This document shows, one piece after another, positions 8,905-18,350 of a DNA stretch of 64,000 nucleotides; the first letter of the stretch is position 1, and the number at the start of each line of letters is the position of its first letter. The DNA is from Prochlorococcus marinus str. MIT 9314 (GTDB lineage Bacteria > Cyanobacteriota > Cyanobacteriia > PCC-6307 > Cyanobiaceae), in assembly GCF_000760035.1 (NCBI RefSeq), contig NZ_JNAO01000006.1:1-64000 (forward strand). The letters are read 5' to 3'. Made by a program: the position numbers and the translations under genes. A model generated the notes under the pieces. That model did no database searches and had not been told where the DNA came from. It was given only the letters and a program-made list of their open reading frames with translations.

Positions 8905-10614
8905 ATGTCCTATAAAATTGACAGAAATACTTATGCGCAAACTTACGGACCCACTATTGGAGATAGAGTAAGACTTGCTGATACCGAACTTTTTATAGAA
9001 GTAGAAAAGGATTTAACTACATACGGAGATGAAGTTAAATTCGGTGGAGGTAAAGTTATTAGAGATGGGATGGGACAGTCTCAAGTAAGAAGATCTGATG
9101 GAGCAGTAGATACCGTAATAACTAATGCTTTGATCGTAGATTGGTGGGGAATAATTAAGGCTGATGTGGGTATAAAAGATGGAATGATTTTTGAAATAGG
9201 TAAGGCTGGTAATCCTGATATACAGGATAATGTCGATATTGTTATTGGTGCGTCAACAGAAGTAATAGCTGGAGAAGGCCATATTCTCACTGCAGGTTCA
9301 ATAGATACCCACATTCACTTTATCTGTCCTCAACAAATTGAGACAGCATTAGCCTCCGGAATTACAACCATGTTAGGAGGAGGAACTGGACCTGCAACTG
9401 GCACAAATGCCACTACTTGTACTCCTGGTTCTTTTCATATTGCAAGAATGCTTCAATCTGCAGAAGCTTTTCCCATGAATTTAGGTTTTTTTGGAAAAGG
9501 AAACTCAACAAACGAGAGCAATCTTATTGATCAGGTTGAAGCAGGTGCATGTGGATTGAAGCTTCATGAGGATTGGGGAACGACTCCCTCTACAATAAAT
9601 TCTTGTCTTAATGTTGCAGATAAGTTTGACGTACAAGTATGTATTCATTCTGATACTTTGAATGAGGCTGGCTTTGTTGAAGATACTATCAACGCCATTG
9701 CAGGAAGAACTATTCATACTTTTCATACCGAAGGAGCAGGTGGAGGTCATGCGCCAGACATCATAAAAATTTGTGGAGAAAAAAATGTTCTTCCAAGTAG
9801 CACTAATCCAACAAGACCCTACACGAGGAACACATTAGAAGAACATCTTGATATGTTAATGGTATGTCATCATTTAGATTCTAAAATTCCTGAAGATATT
9901 GCATTTGCCGAATCAAGGATAAGAAGAGAGACTATAGCTGCAGAAGATATCCTACATGATATGGGAGCTTTCTCAATTATAGCTAGTGACTCTCAAGCTA
10001 TGGGAAGAGTTGGTGAAGTAATAACAAGAACTTTTCAAACTGCCCACAAAATGAAAGTCCAAAGGGGACCGCTTTCGCAGGATTCCGATAGAAATGATAA
10101 CTACAGAGTAAAGCGATATATCTCTAAAGTTACAATTAATCCTGCTATAGCTCATGGTATTAATAAATATGTTGGATCTATAGAAAAGGGAAAAATTGCA
10201 GACCTAGTATTGTGGAAACCTTCATTCTTTGCAGTAAAACCTGAATTAGTTGTTAAAGGAGGATCTATAGTTTGGTCCCAAATGGGTGATGCAAATGCTT
10301 CAATTCCTACTCCAGGCCCTGTACATGGTCGACCTATGTTCGCAAGTTTCGGCCAATCTTTAATTAAGAGTTCTTTTACCTTTTTAAGTAAAAATTCAAT
10401 TGATCAAAATGTTCAAAATAAATTAGGCTTACAAAAGAAATGTATAGCCGTTGAAAATACCCGAAATATCAATAAATCACACTTAAAACTTAATAGTAAA
10501 CTACCAAATATTTCAGTTGATCCTCAAACTTATGAAGTTTTTTCTGATGGAGAACTTCTTACTTGTGAACCTCTTGATGAAGTGCCAATGGCTCAAAGGT
10601 ACTTTTTACTTTAG
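8905..10614 (+). CDS. ureC: Urease alpha subunit UreC (catalytic)
   Basis: Hydrolyses urea to ammonia and carbamate at a di-nickel centre, 569 residues. The whole ligand set is visible: His136 and His138 (DTHIH), Lys219 for the carbamylated lysine and His221 (GLKLHEDWG), His248 and His274, and Asp362 (ASDSQAMG). The flap Cys321-His322 is also present. Nothing suggests inactivation. Its TAG stop overlaps the stop of the opposing gpgS gene. Confidence 0.98.
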   Translation: MSYKIDRNTYAQTYGPTIGDRVRLADTELFIEVEKDLTTYGDEVKFGGGKVIRDGMGQSQVRRSDGAVDTVITNALIVDWWGIIKADVGIKDGMIFEIGKAGNPDIQDNVDIVIGASTEVIAGEGHILTAGSIDTHIHFICPQQIETALASGITTMLGGGTGPATGTNATTCTPGSFHIARMLQSAEAFPMNLGFFGKGNSTNESNLIDQVEAGACGLKLHEDWGTTPSTINSCLNVADKFDVQVCIHSDTLNEAGFVEDTINAIAGRTIHTFHTEGAGGGHAPDIIKICGEKNVLPSSTNPTRPYTRNTLEEHLDMLMVCHHLDSKIPEDIAFAESRIRRETIAAEDILHDMGAFSIIASDSQAMGRVGEVITRTFQTAHKMKVQRGPLSQDSDRNDNYRVKRYISKVTINPAIAHGINKYVGSIEKGKIADLVLWKPSFFAVKPELVVKGGSIVWSQMGDANASIPTPGPVHGRPMFASFGQSLIKSSFTFLSKNSIDQNVQNKLGLQKKCIAVENTRNINKSHLKLNSKLPNISVDPQTYEVFSDGELLTCEPLDEVPMAQRYFLL

Positions 10615-11837
10615 AAGTTTTTAATTAATTCTTTTTCAGTTGTCTTTATATCTTGAGAACCAGCAATTGCCAAATCATCTTGCAGTTTGTTCTCACAAGA
10701 TAGAACTCTTGACCAACTTGGTAACTGTTGTGTAGTCGGGCAAGCTAAGTAATCTTCTGTAGCCGGTTTCAATAGTTTCGCAAATTTTTGAACAGATAGC
10801 TCTTCCTCATGCCTGTCGTATGGAAGTTGATTAACTGCTGAATCTAAACCAAATTGTTTTACTCGATCTTCCCCAACTCTTTTATAGAGAACTTCTAAGG
10901 TTGATAGTTGAGTACTTGTTAAGGTCTCTGCTTGATGTTCCATGAGACCTCGTAAAACACTTGAAAGTATTTCTGTACACATTTTTTGTAATCCTTCTTT
11001 AGATGAATCACCAATATTCTTATGTTTATGATCAAACAAACCTAGGTCAACTTGGGCTATTTTGGAGGTTCTTACGTTTCTATAAACCTCTGATAATAAA
11101 CCTATCTCTAAACCCCAGTCACAGGGAATTCGTAAATTCATAGCAAGATCCTTTGTAAAAGCGAACTCACCTGCCAATGGATATCTAAATGATTGAAGAT
11201 ATTGTAAAAAGGGACCCTTCCCAACTAACTGCTCAAGACTTGCTAATAAAGGACCCACAAATAACCTTGTTGCTCTACCTTGCAATTGATTGTTTTCTAA
11301 GGATAACCTGCTGTAAAAAGCCTTTACATATGATATTCCATATGATTCATCTAGAAGTGGAAGTATCATTCTTGAAGGATACAAAGGACTAAAAGTTCTT
11401 ATATCAGCATCAAAAAGAGCAACAACTTCTGATTTTCTTGTCGCAACTCCTATACCTTGCCATACAGCCCAACCTTTACCGGGAGTTCCTAAAAGTTCTA
11501 ACCCATTTTTTTCCTGGTTTTTTAATAGCTCTATTACAAAGGGAGAATTAGTCCATTGAATGTGAACTGGGAATGGCATAGAGTCAAAAAAAGATTTTGC
11601 TGCTTTAACTTGCTTAACAGTTTTTGCAGAGAGAGCAATAACTAATTCATTTAAGCCTGTAAGGCTTTTTAAAACTTCTCTTATATCTTTTAAAGCTGGA
11701 CGCTCAAACTCTTCATATAAGCAAGGTATTAGAATGCTAGTTGATCTTTTTTTAAGACTTTTATTTAATTCTTTAAGTAAATTACTTGTAACTCCATATT
11801 CATGTATTGTTGTGATTAAACCTTGTTGAAAGTCCAT
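10611..11837 (-). CDS. gpgS: Glucosyl-3-phosphoglycerate synthase GpgS
   Basis: GT-A fold glycosyltransferase expected to join glucose from an NDP-glucose to 3-phosphoglycerate, the first step to glucosylglycerate. In 408 residues the visible features are the N-terminal sugar-nucleotide region ([20 protein letters not shown]), [16 protein letters not shown] and the metal-binding DADIRTFSP. The region [12 protein letters not shown] and SEVYRN also fit the GpgS family. It diverges from a GH13 phosphorylase over 50 bases. The phosphatase and glycerate kinase are nearby, which supports the call. Cytoplasmic. Confidence 0.88.
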   Translation of the reverse strand: MDFQQGLITTIHEYGVTSNLLKELNKSLKKRSTSILIPCLYEEFERPALKDIREVLKSLTGLNELVIALSAKTVKQVKAAKSFFDSMPFPVHIQWTNSPFVIELLKNQEKNGLELLGTPGKGWAVWQGIGVATRKSEVVALFDADIRTFSPLYPSRMILPLLDESYGISYVKAFYSRLSLENNQLQGRATRLFVGPLLASLEQLVGKGPFLQYLQSFRYPLAGEFAFTKDLAMNLRIPCDWGLEIGLLSEVYRNVRTSKIAQVDLGLFDHKHKNIGDSSKEGLQKMCTEILSSVLRGLMEHQAETLTSTQLSTLEVLYKRVGEDRVKQFGLDSAVNQLPYDRHEEELSVQKFAKLLKPATEDYLACPTTQQLPSWSRVLSCENKLQDDLAIAGSQDIKTTEKELIKNF

Positions 11838-11858
11838 TTTCTATTTGATGTGCAGAAT

Positions 11859-11870
11859 AGTATTAATACT
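11859..11870. promoter_or_regulatory. 12-bp palindrome in the gpgS/GH13 divergent promoter
   Basis: AGTATTAATACT is perfectly self-complementary and lies inside the 50-base gap between the two start codons. Each strand reads TATTAAT/TAATACT, so it can act as a -10 element in both directions or as an operator linking the two transcripts. No direct evidence separates these possibilities. Confidence 0.4.
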
Positions 11871-11887
11871 TCGTTGATTTTTTCAAA

Positions 11888-13648
11888 GTGAAGCAAATTG
11901 ATTCAGAGAAAAAATTAGATAGATTAAAAATTGATAAATTGTTAAATACAATTTACTCAAATAATACTACAGAAGAAATTAATTATATTTTTAACCAATT
12001 ATTACAGATTTTAGATGATTTCTCAGAGAAATCTGCTTATGAAGAAATAAGAGATAGGGAAAGGTGGAATGAATCTCATTCTGTTTTGATAACTTATGCT
12101 GATAGTATTTATAAAAATGGCGAGGCAACATTAATAACTCTTAGTGAGTTGTTAAGTAAACATTTTGGCAGTCTTTCTAAAGTTGTACATATTCTTCCTT
12201 TTTTGAAATCGACAAGTGATGGAGGTTTCGCAGTCTCAAGTTATGATTCCTTAGAAGAAAAATTTGGTGGTTGGGATGATCTAAAAAGTATTTCTAAAAA
12301 TCATGATTTAATGGCTGATTTAGTACTAAACCATGTCTCATCATCTCACCTATGGGTTCAACAATTTATTAAATCCCAAGAGCCAGGCATATCAAATGTT
12401 TTTTCACCTAATCAAGATCTTGACTGGTCAAACGTAGTGAGACCAAGAAGTTCTTCTTTGTTTTCACAAATAAATACTGAAGATGGCCCTAAACAAGTTT
12501 GGACAACTTTTGGTCCAGATCAAATTGATTTGAATTGGCATAATCCAAAAATGACTGTTGAGTTCTTAAATTTAATTATAAATTATTTATCTAATGGAAT
12601 TAAATGGTTCAGGCTTGATGCTGTAGGTTTTATTTGGAAGGAATCAGGGACAACGTGCTTGCATTTACCAAAAGCTCATTCAATCGTGAAACTCTTAAGA
12701 GTTCTTTTAAATAATCTTCTTGATGAGGGAGTTTTAATAACTGAAACTAATGTTCCTCAGAAGGAAAATCTATCTTATTTGATTCCTGATGATGAAGCCC
12801 ATATGGCATATAATTTCCCATTGCCTCCTCTTCTCTTAGAGGCAATTATTACTTCAAGAGCTGATATTCTAAATTCATGGATTTTCGATTGGCCCATATT
12901 ACCTGAAGATACTACTTTATTTAATTTCACTGCATCGCACGATGGTGTTGGGCTAAGAGCTCTTGAGGGCTTAATGAATGAGCAGAGAATTAAAGATTTA
13001 TTAATTAATTGTGAGAAAAGAGGCGGATTAGTAAGTCATAGACGTTTATCAAATGGCGAGGATAAACCTTATGAATTGAATATTAGTTGGTGGAGTGCAA
13101 TGGAAGACTCCAGTAGAGATGCTAAAAGATTTCAATATGAGAGATTTATTTTGAGTCAATTATTAGTAATGGCTTTGAAAGGAGTCCCTGCATTTTATTT
13201 GCCAGCATTACTAGCTTCAGAAAATGATATCAAAAGTTTTTCTATGACAGGTCAAAGAAGAGACCTTAACAGAGAAAAGTTTAAATCAGAAAATCTCTTA
13301 GCCGTTTTAAATAATCCTGAATCTAATGCAACTAAAAACCTAAAATATCTTCGCAATGCTATGGATGTCAGGTCAGAATTAAAGCAATTTCATCCTTGTT
13401 CGGAAATGAAATGTTTGTCTAAAGGTAGAAGTGATATTGTTGTAATTAAAAGAAGTAGAGGTCCAAAGTCTGTTTTTGCAATTCATAATATGACTGAAAA
13501 TAAAATTAATTATCAACTGAATGATAATGATCTACCAAAAATAATTGATACTGACTTCAATACACATGATTTTTTAACATCCACTAAATACAATTACAAA
13601 AATATTAGTCTTGATCCTTTTCAAGTAATTTGGCTTAGTGCTTTATAA
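11888..13648 (+). CDS. GH13 glycoside phosphorylase, probably glucosylglycerate phosphorylase
   Basis: 586-residue alpha-amylase-fold enzyme of the sucrose phosphorylase type (GH13_18-like). The catalytic residues are Asp244 in FRLDAVGF (nucleophile), Glu286 in ITETNVP (acid/base) and Asp352 in ASHDGVGLR. DLVLNHVSSSH (144-154) is the usual conserved region I. Annotation pipelines usually name this sucrose phosphorylase. Its place beside gpgS, gpgP and a glycerate kinase fits glucosylglycerate phosphorylase, which releases glucose-1-phosphate and glycerate. Substrate choice cannot be read with certainty. It starts with GTG. Confidence 0.85.
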   Translation: MKQIDSEKKLDRLKIDKLLNTIYSNNTTEEINYIFNQLLQILDDFSEKSAYEEIRDRERWNESHSVLITYADSIYKNGEATLITLSELLSKHFGSLSKVVHILPFLKSTSDGGFAVSSYDSLEEKFGGWDDLKSISKNHDLMADLVLNHVSSSHLWVQQFIKSQEPGISNVFSPNQDLDWSNVVRPRSSSLFSQINTEDGPKQVWTTFGPDQIDLNWHNPKMTVEFLNLIINYLSNGIKWFRLDAVGFIWKESGTTCLHLPKAHSIVKLLRVLLNNLLDEGVLITETNVPQKENLSYLIPDDEAHMAYNFPLPPLLLEAIITSRADILNSWIFDWPILPEDTTLFNFTASHDGVGLRALEGLMNEQRIKDLLINCEKRGGLVSHRRLSNGEDKPYELNISWWSAMEDSSRDAKRFQYERFILSQLLVMALKGVPAFYLPALLASENDIKSFSMTGQRRDLNREKFKSENLLAVLNNPESNATKNLKYLRNAMDVRSELKQFHPCSEMKCLSKGRSDIVVIKRSRGPKSVFAIHNMTENKINYQLNDNDLPKIIDTDFNTHDFLTSTKYNYKNISLDPFQVIWLSAL

Positions 13649-13650
13649 AA

Positions 13651-14448
13651 ATGTTTGAAAATTCTTCTATTTGGGTAGTAAGTGATGTAGATGGTACTTT
13701 AATGGATCACTCATATGATTTGTCACCTGCTAAAGAGACTATAAAAAAATTACAAAAAATATCTATACCTGTAATTCTTTGTACAAGCAAAACCGCTTCT
13801 GAAGTAAAAGTTATCAGAAAGGAACTTAACTTGACGGATCCCTATATTGTTGAGAATGGCGCTGCAATATATGGTGAATCTCTTAAAAGAGTAAATGGAG
13901 AAATTATTCTTGGAATAAAATACGAATCTCTTGAAGAAATCTTAAATTTTATTTCTAAAGAAATTGATTACAAACTTATTCCTCTCAATAATCTCACTGA
14001 TCAAGAAGCCAATCAGCTTACAGGTTTAGTAGGCAACTCATTGAATTTAATGCGTGATAGACACTGGAGCATGCCTTTTTTAAATCCGCCAAGTTATTTA
14101 GAAGAGAAAATTAAAATCTGTTGTAAAAAATTTAATGTTGATATTTTTAAGGGCAATAGAATGAGTCACTTATTATCTACAAAATCGAATAAAGGGAAAG
14201 CAATAAATGCTCTAAAAGAATATTCAAATGTTCATAATATTGAAATTATAGGTTTAGGGGATTCTCCAAATGATTTGCCTCTACTTTTAAACTCAGATAT
14301 TAAAATAGTTATTCCTGGAATAGATGGACCTAACTTAAATTTACTAGATCAATTAAAAGATTTGGAATTTACTTTGGCTTCTGAACCAAATGGATATGGT
14401 TGGAAAAATGAAATCAATAAATTAATAAATAAGCGAGAACTAAGTTAG
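13651..14448 (+). CDS. gpgP: Glucosyl/mannosyl-3-phosphoglycerate phosphatase, HAD family
   Basis: HAD phosphatase of 265 residues, expected to remove the phosphate from glucosyl-3-phosphoglycerate to give glucosylglycerate. The nucleophile motif is SDVDGTLMD with Asp12 and Asp14. The cap-region segment and GLGDSPNDLPLL near the C-terminus place it in the MpgP/Cof-like group. It lies two bases after the GH13 gene and four before the glycerate kinase. Sequence alone does not decide glucosyl over mannosyl substrate. The gpgS neighbour favours glucosyl. Confidence 0.85.
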   Translation: MFENSSIWVVSDVDGTLMDHSYDLSPAKETIKKLQKISIPVILCTSKTASEVKVIRKELNLTDPYIVENGAAIYGESLKRVNGEIILGIKYESLEEILNFISKEIDYKLIPLNNLTDQEANQLTGLVGNSLNLMRDRHWSMPFLNPPSYLEEKIKICCKKFNVDIFKGNRMSHLLSTKSNKGKAINALKEYSNVHNIEIIGLGDSPNDLPLLLNSDIKIVIPGIDGPNLNLLDQLKDLEFTLASEPNGYGWKNEINKLINKRELS

Positions 14449-14452
14449 AAAG

Positions 14453-15397
14453 ATGAAAGATTTAGATATTAATTTTCCTCTTGAAAAATTTGAAAAATTA
14501 ATTATTGATATTGGTTGGAAATCCTTGGATGATTGGTTCTATTTTTGGAATAATAAAAGAAACATTCTTTCAATTGATCAATATTGGAACAATAATGTAA
14601 ATGATGATTGGATTTGGGGTTTAGCTTTACCTCTTTTATCTCAGGCTTATAAATTGCAAAATAATTTTTCTGATAGAAAAATAATTGGAATCTCAGCTCT
14701 GCCTGGCACAGGTAAAACAACACTAGGTAAATGGCTCGAAGCTATATCGTTAAAATTAAACTTCAAAATTGCGGTTATTTCAATTGACGACTTTTATCTC
14801 CCCTCAAATGAAATGAAATTAGCAATTCAAAATAATCCTTGGAATGTTTCAAGAGGTTTCCCTGGAAGTCACTCAGTAAAATTAATGCATGAAAAATTAT
14901 TAAATTGGAAGATAAATGGAGAATTAAATGTACCAGTTTTCGACAAATCTTTAAGAAATGGTTTAGGAGATAGATCTCATTGGAGATTAGACAATCCTGA
15001 TTTATTAATTCTTGAGGGATGGTTTTTGGGAATAAAACCTTATTCTATTGACATAAATGATCGACCCATAAATACAACGGATTTGAGTTTTCATGAATCA
15101 TCTTATGTATTAAAAATTCAAAATAACCTAAAAGAATATTTAGATATTTGGAGTTTAATAGACAATATTTGGCACTTAAAGCCATTGAAGATTGAATATA
15201 TGAATATATGGAAAACAAATCAGGAAAAAGAAATGTTTTTACAAAAAGGTAACGCCCTTAAAGATGAAAAATTATCTAATTTCTTGAGAATGCTCAATGT
15301 CTCAATTCCTCATAAAAGTTTTGATGTTATAAAATCCTATGCGCTTTTATTAATTAATCAAGAGAGAAAGTTAGTTGAGGCTGGATTGAATTTGTAG
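14453..15397 (+). CDS. D-glycerate kinase (plant/cyanobacterial P-loop type)
   Basis: 314-residue P-loop kinase with ALPGTGKTT at 82-90 and IDDFYLP at 111-117, the pattern of the GLYK family of D-glycerate 3-kinases found in plants, fungi and cyanobacteria. In photorespiration it turns glycerate into 3-phosphoglycerate. Here it is last in a GH13-gpgP-kinase operon, so it can also rephosphorylate glycerate released from glucosylglycerate. Downstream there is a T-rich stretch with no clear stem. Confidence 0.85.
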   Translation: MKDLDINFPLEKFEKLIIDIGWKSLDDWFYFWNNKRNILSIDQYWNNNVNDDWIWGLALPLLSQAYKLQNNFSDRKIIGISALPGTGKTTLGKWLEAISLKLNFKIAVISIDDFYLPSNEMKLAIQNNPWNVSRGFPGSHSVKLMHEKLLNWKINGELNVPVFDKSLRNGLGDRSHWRLDNPDLLILEGWFLGIKPYSIDINDRPINTTDLSFHESSYVLKIQNNLKEYLDIWSLIDNIWHLKPLKIEYMNIWKTNQEKEMFLQKGNALKDEKLSNFLRMLNVSIPHKSFDVIKSYALLLINQERKLVEAGLNL

Positions 15398-15487
15398 TAT
15401 TTTCTGAAATTTTTTTTTAAGTAATTTTTTATACATTTTTTTTAATACTTAATAGTGTTTAATTGAAGATATTTTTGTTGTTTAGGG

Positions 15488-15715
15488 ATGGTTGAGTTTT
15501 CTTACAAAAACGAAGGCTGTAGGATGGTTGTTTTGAGATGTATTGGTCCCTCAAATTTTTTCTTAGAAAGAGTTTTATTCCCAACTGACATTCTTACTTT
15601 TATGGCCCCAAATGATTCAAGAGTTGAAATCTGGGGAAATGAATTATATGGTCCTAAGTTGGAAGAGAGATTAAGAATTTCTGCTGATAACGATGATTCG
15701 ACTTTAGTGGCATAG
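15488..15715 (+). CDS. DUF1830 family protein, 75 aa
   Basis: Small soluble cyanobacteria-specific protein. It opens MVEFSYKNEGCRMVVLRCIG and has FFLERVLFPTDILTFMAP, the recognisable core of DUF1830. The role of the family is unknown. It stands alone between the glycerate kinase (90-base AT-rich gap) and a row of tiny membrane proteins. Confidence 0.8.
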   Translation: MVEFSYKNEGCRMVVLRCIGPSNFFLERVLFPTDILTFMAPNDSRVEIWGNELYGPKLEERLRISADNDDSTLVA

Positions 15716-15804
15716 AACAGATATTATCTAATTGTCTTCGAGTCAAAATTTTTTACAAATACCTATTTTTTATTGATATTATCAAACTAGTTTTAGTTTT
15801 ATAG

Positions 15805-15930
15805 ATGTATTATTTTTCTTCCTTTGCAATAGGTGGTTTCGTTCCTTCTGCAGCCATAGCTGGAGTTTTACTTTTAGTTGGTTTAGGAGCCTTCTTTTAT
15901 CTTGGTATTAAAGGACCCACAGATTATTAA
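15805..15930 (+). CDS. Single-helix membrane protein, 41 aa
   Basis: ATG 15805 to TAA. The sequence has one clear transmembrane helix (AAIAGVLLLVGLGAFFYLGI, about residues 17-36) followed by KGPTDY. This is the size and shape of the small subunits of photosystems, cytochrome b6f and NDH-1. It does not match PsbI, K, L, M, N, T, X or Y, PsaI, J or M, or PetG, L, M or N as I remember them. It is too hydrophobic and well ordered to be noise. Function unknown. Confidence 0.6.
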   Translation: MYYFSSFAIGGFVPSAAIAGVLLLVGLGAFFYLGIKGPTDY

Positions 15931-15987
15931 AAATGAGTTAATGAACAAATTTTAATTTTTCATAACCTACTTGAACAAGTTATCACT

Positions 15988-16122
15988 ATGGATTTAACAA
16001 CTATTTTATTTATATTAAGCTTACCTTTCGTTTTATTAACAGTTTATTTTGGGACAAAAAATGATTTTTACGAGAGTGAAAACTATAAAGGAGATGGTTG
16101 TGCTCACGATGTTAAAAGGTAA
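15988..16122 (+). CDS. Small membrane-anchored protein, 44 aa
   Basis: ATG 15988 to TAA 16122. An N-terminal helix (TTILFILSLPFVLLTVYF) is followed by a polar tail with acidic residues and GDGCAHDVKR. It lies 57 bases after the 41-residue membrane protein on the same strand. It runs toward, but does not overlap, the minus-strand secreted protein. Function unknown. The coding call rests on the clean helix-plus-tail architecture. Confidence 0.5.
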   Translation: MDLTTILFILSLPFVLLTVYFGTKNDFYESENYKGDGCAHDVKR

Positions 16123-16130
16123 CTTTAATT

Positions 16131-16403
16131 CTAATTACCTGTAAACACGCAGGTCCATCTACTATCAAATTGCCAAACAGGTTTGTATATTTCATTAGTA
16201 ATTTTTTCGCCTGCCTTATTACAAGTATCTAAATCTCTCATTGGAATAGAATGTAAAGAGGGACTTGTTATTCCGCTAACCTCTGGCCTTCCTCCAGGTC
16301 CTTGTCTATAAGTACCAATTATTAACCAATAGTTTGCTTTCGCAGAACCAGAAAAGATTAAAGAAAAAAGAAAAAATAATATTAAAATGGAATTTTTTTT
16401 CAT
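16131..16403 (-). CDS. Small secreted protein, 90 aa, unknown function
   Basis: It starts MKKNSILILFFLFSLIFSG and ends its signal peptide near SAKA (about residue 23). The exported part has two cysteines (DTCNKAG and WTCVFTGN) that could form a disulfide in the periplasm. I recognise no family. It is transcribed against its neighbours on both sides. Confidence 0.65.
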   Translation of the reverse strand: MKKNSILILFFLFSLIFSGSAKANYWLIIGTYRQGPGGRPEVSGITSPSLHSIPMRDLDTCNKAGEKITNEIYKPVWQFDSRWTCVFTGN

Positions 16404-16470
16404 TTATCAATACTAGCTTTTAATTTTTAAATGTAAATTGCTATTAATAAACTAGGTAATTTTATAATTT

Positions 16471-17271
16471 TTGGAATATTTAAAATTTGTTTTATATGGA
16501 TTAATTCAAGGGTTGACGGAATTTATCCCTGTAAGTAGTACAGCTCATTTAAAAATCATATCCCTTTTTTTAGGTATTGATGATCCTGGAGCTTCTTTGT
16601 CCGCTACTATTCAACTTGGCAGTGTTCTAGCCATAGCCTGGTATTTTAGGAATGATATTTTTAATTTCAGAAGTCAATCTTCCAAAAACTTTCTTGAATA
16701 TCTATTACATGAAAGATTGTTAAGGTCTATTTTAATTGGTACTATACCAATCGTTTTGCTTGGTGGGATTATAAAAATTTTTATCCCTTCTTTTTTTGAA
16801 AACGTTCTTCGTTCAAATTTATCAATAGCATTGGTCTCATTTCTGATGGCTTTTTTTATGTACTTGGCAGATAGTACGAAAAGAGGTTCTATTAATATAA
16901 AAAACCATAATTATTCAAATAGTTTTTTGATAGGTTGCTTTCAAGCATTTGCAATTTTCCCGGGTGTTTCAAGATCGGGGGTCACTATTTCTAGCGCTTT
17001 AATATCAGGATGGGAAAGAGGAGATGCTGCGAAATTTTCTTTTCTTTTAGGGATGCCAGCTATTTCTCTTGCTGCGATTGTTGAGTTTATTTCTTCTTTT
17101 AATGATTTCTTTTCATTTGGTTTTTTCCCTCTTTTTGTTGGTCTTATTACCACATTTTTGTCCTCTTTATTAGCAATAGATTTCTTACTAAAATATTTTT
17201 CTTCAAATGGATTGAAAATATTTATAATCTATCGAGTAATTTTTGGTGTTGTTATTCTTTTGAATTTATAG
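16471..17271 (+). CDS. uppP: Undecaprenyl-diphosphatase UppP (BacA)
   Basis: Polytopic membrane phosphatase that recycles undecaprenyl pyrophosphate, the lipid carrier for peptidoglycan and surface polysaccharide, 266 residues. The N-terminal motif GLTEFIPVSSTAHLKI and the second active-site motif PGVSRSGVTIS are both intact. The start is TTG at 16471: the protein begins right at the first conserved helix, and no ATG fits. Confidence 0.94.
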   Translation: MEYLKFVLYGLIQGLTEFIPVSSTAHLKIISLFLGIDDPGASLSATIQLGSVLAIAWYFRNDIFNFRSQSSKNFLEYLLHERLLRSILIGTIPIVLLGGIIKIFIPSFFENVLRSNLSIALVSFLMAFFMYLADSTKRGSINIKNHNYSNSFLIGCFQAFAIFPGVSRSGVTISSALISGWERGDAAKFSFLLGMPAISLAAIVEFISSFNDFFSFGFFPLFVGLITTFLSSLLAIDFLLKYFSSNGLKIFIIYRVIFGVVILLNL

Positions 17272-17329
17272 TTGAATCTGAAAAATTTTTTTTTTGCAAT
17301 TGTGTTAGGGTTTTAAAAAATCCTTTCTA

Positions 17330-17482
17330 ATGAACATTTTTATATCTTTCCAATTAGGTGAAGTTGAAGTTTCAAATCTTACAATATTAGTCTTAGCTTT
17401 TTTTTCTTCTTTTACGTTCATAGCGGTAGGGATAAGTTCATATAAACTGTACAAATCGCTTATAAATGAAGACGATAAATAA
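17330..17482 (+). CDS. Single-helix membrane protein, 50 aa, next to tRNA-Pro
   Basis: ATG 17330 to TAA 17480-17482. One helix (SNLTILVLAFFSSFTFIAVG) is followed by a basic and then acidic tail (SYKLYKSLINEDDK). The stop codon directly abuts the 3' end of the opposing tRNA-Pro gene. It resembles small photosystem or NDH subunits in shape, but I cannot name it. Confidence 0.5.
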   Translation: MNIFISFQLGEVEVSNLTILVLAFFSSFTFIAVGISSYKLYKSLINEDDK

Positions 17483-17556
17483 TCGGAACGGCGGGATTTG
17501 AACCCACGACCCCCACTACCCCAAAGTGGTGCGCTACCAAACTGCGCTACGCCCCG
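17483..17556 (-). tRNA. tRNA-Pro (anticodon GGG)
   Basis: On the minus strand a 7-bp acceptor stem (CGGGGCG with CGTTCCG, two G-U pairs) encloses a D arm with GCGC stems. The anticodon stem CCACT/AGTGG has the 7-base loop TTGGGGT, and the T loop reads TTCAAAT. The loop places GGG at 34-36 with G37. The discriminator is A and CCA is not encoded. Confidence 0.93.
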
Positions 17557-17583
17557 TGTCTTAACTATAAAGTTTAGATTGAT

Positions 17584-18312
17584 TTAAATGTTATTCTTTA
17601 TAGGATTGTTATCAGATCTCAATACACACTTGTCAACTTCCCAATTAAAGTTTTCCCATATATGGTCTTCTAATTTATAGTTGCTTCCAGTAAAAACTCC
17701 TAACTTAACTTTTGTAGGTGAAGCGGAACAATACTGCCTGCTTCCAGCTGATGCAAGATATTGTTGATGGTATTGTTCCGCATAAAAATATGAATCAATC
17801 ATTTTTATTTCTGTTTCAATTAAACCGTGATTTTTTTTGCTTAGTTCCCATTGATATTTTTCCTTACTTGCCAATATAGTTTTAATATTATTTTCATTTT
17901 TGTAATATATTGCTGATCTATATTGTGTTCCCATATCATTACCCTGTCTGTTTTTTTGAGTAGGGTCATGACATTCCCAAAACATTTTTAATAAATCACT
18001 TACATCAATTTCCCTTTTATCCCATATAACTCTTACAACTTCTGAATGACCAGTTAAGCCGGAACATACTTCATAATAAGTTGGATTGTTTTTTTCCCCT
18101 CCAGCATAACCTACAGATGTTGTGATAACTCCGGGTAGTTTCCAAAAACATTTTTCAGCACCCCAGAAACAACCACATCCAAAAATTATTTCATCTTCTT
18201 CTACATTAGGATCTTTTTTGATATCTGTTTTTAATATTCTATGTAATGCATAAGCATAATTAGTTAAGTTTACCTCCTCATTATTCATAATGTTTTTCAG
18301 GAATTTAAACAT
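17584..18312 (-). CDS. msrA: Peptide methionine sulfoxide reductase MsrA
   Basis: Reduces S-methionine sulfoxide in oxidised proteins. The active site GCFWGAE carries catalytic Cys48. GYAGGEKNNPTYYEVCSG and the HQQYLASAG region with later cysteines (RQYCSAS) supply the resolving steps. 242 residues including a roughly 40-residue N-terminal extension that lacks a clear signal peptide. No MsrB domain is fused. Confidence 0.95.
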   Translation of the reverse strand: MFKFLKNIMNNEEVNLTNYAYALHRILKTDIKKDPNVEEDEIIFGCGCFWGAEKCFWKLPGVITTSVGYAGGEKNNPTYYEVCSGLTGHSEVVRVIWDKREIDVSDLLKMFWECHDPTQKNRQGNDMGTQYRSAIYYKNENNIKTILASKEKYQWELSKKNHGLIETEIKMIDSYFYAEQYHQQYLASAGSRQYCSASPTKVKLGVFTGSNYKLEDHIWENFNWEVDKCVLRSDNNPIKNNI

Positions 18313-18350
18313 AATTTAAATTTATTCATTATAAGAAAAAAAATTTACTT

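Noticed and set aside
15398-15487. T-rich gap after the glycerate kinase as a terminator
   Set aside because: There are long T runs but no stable stem before them, and such runs are common in this AT-rich sequence.
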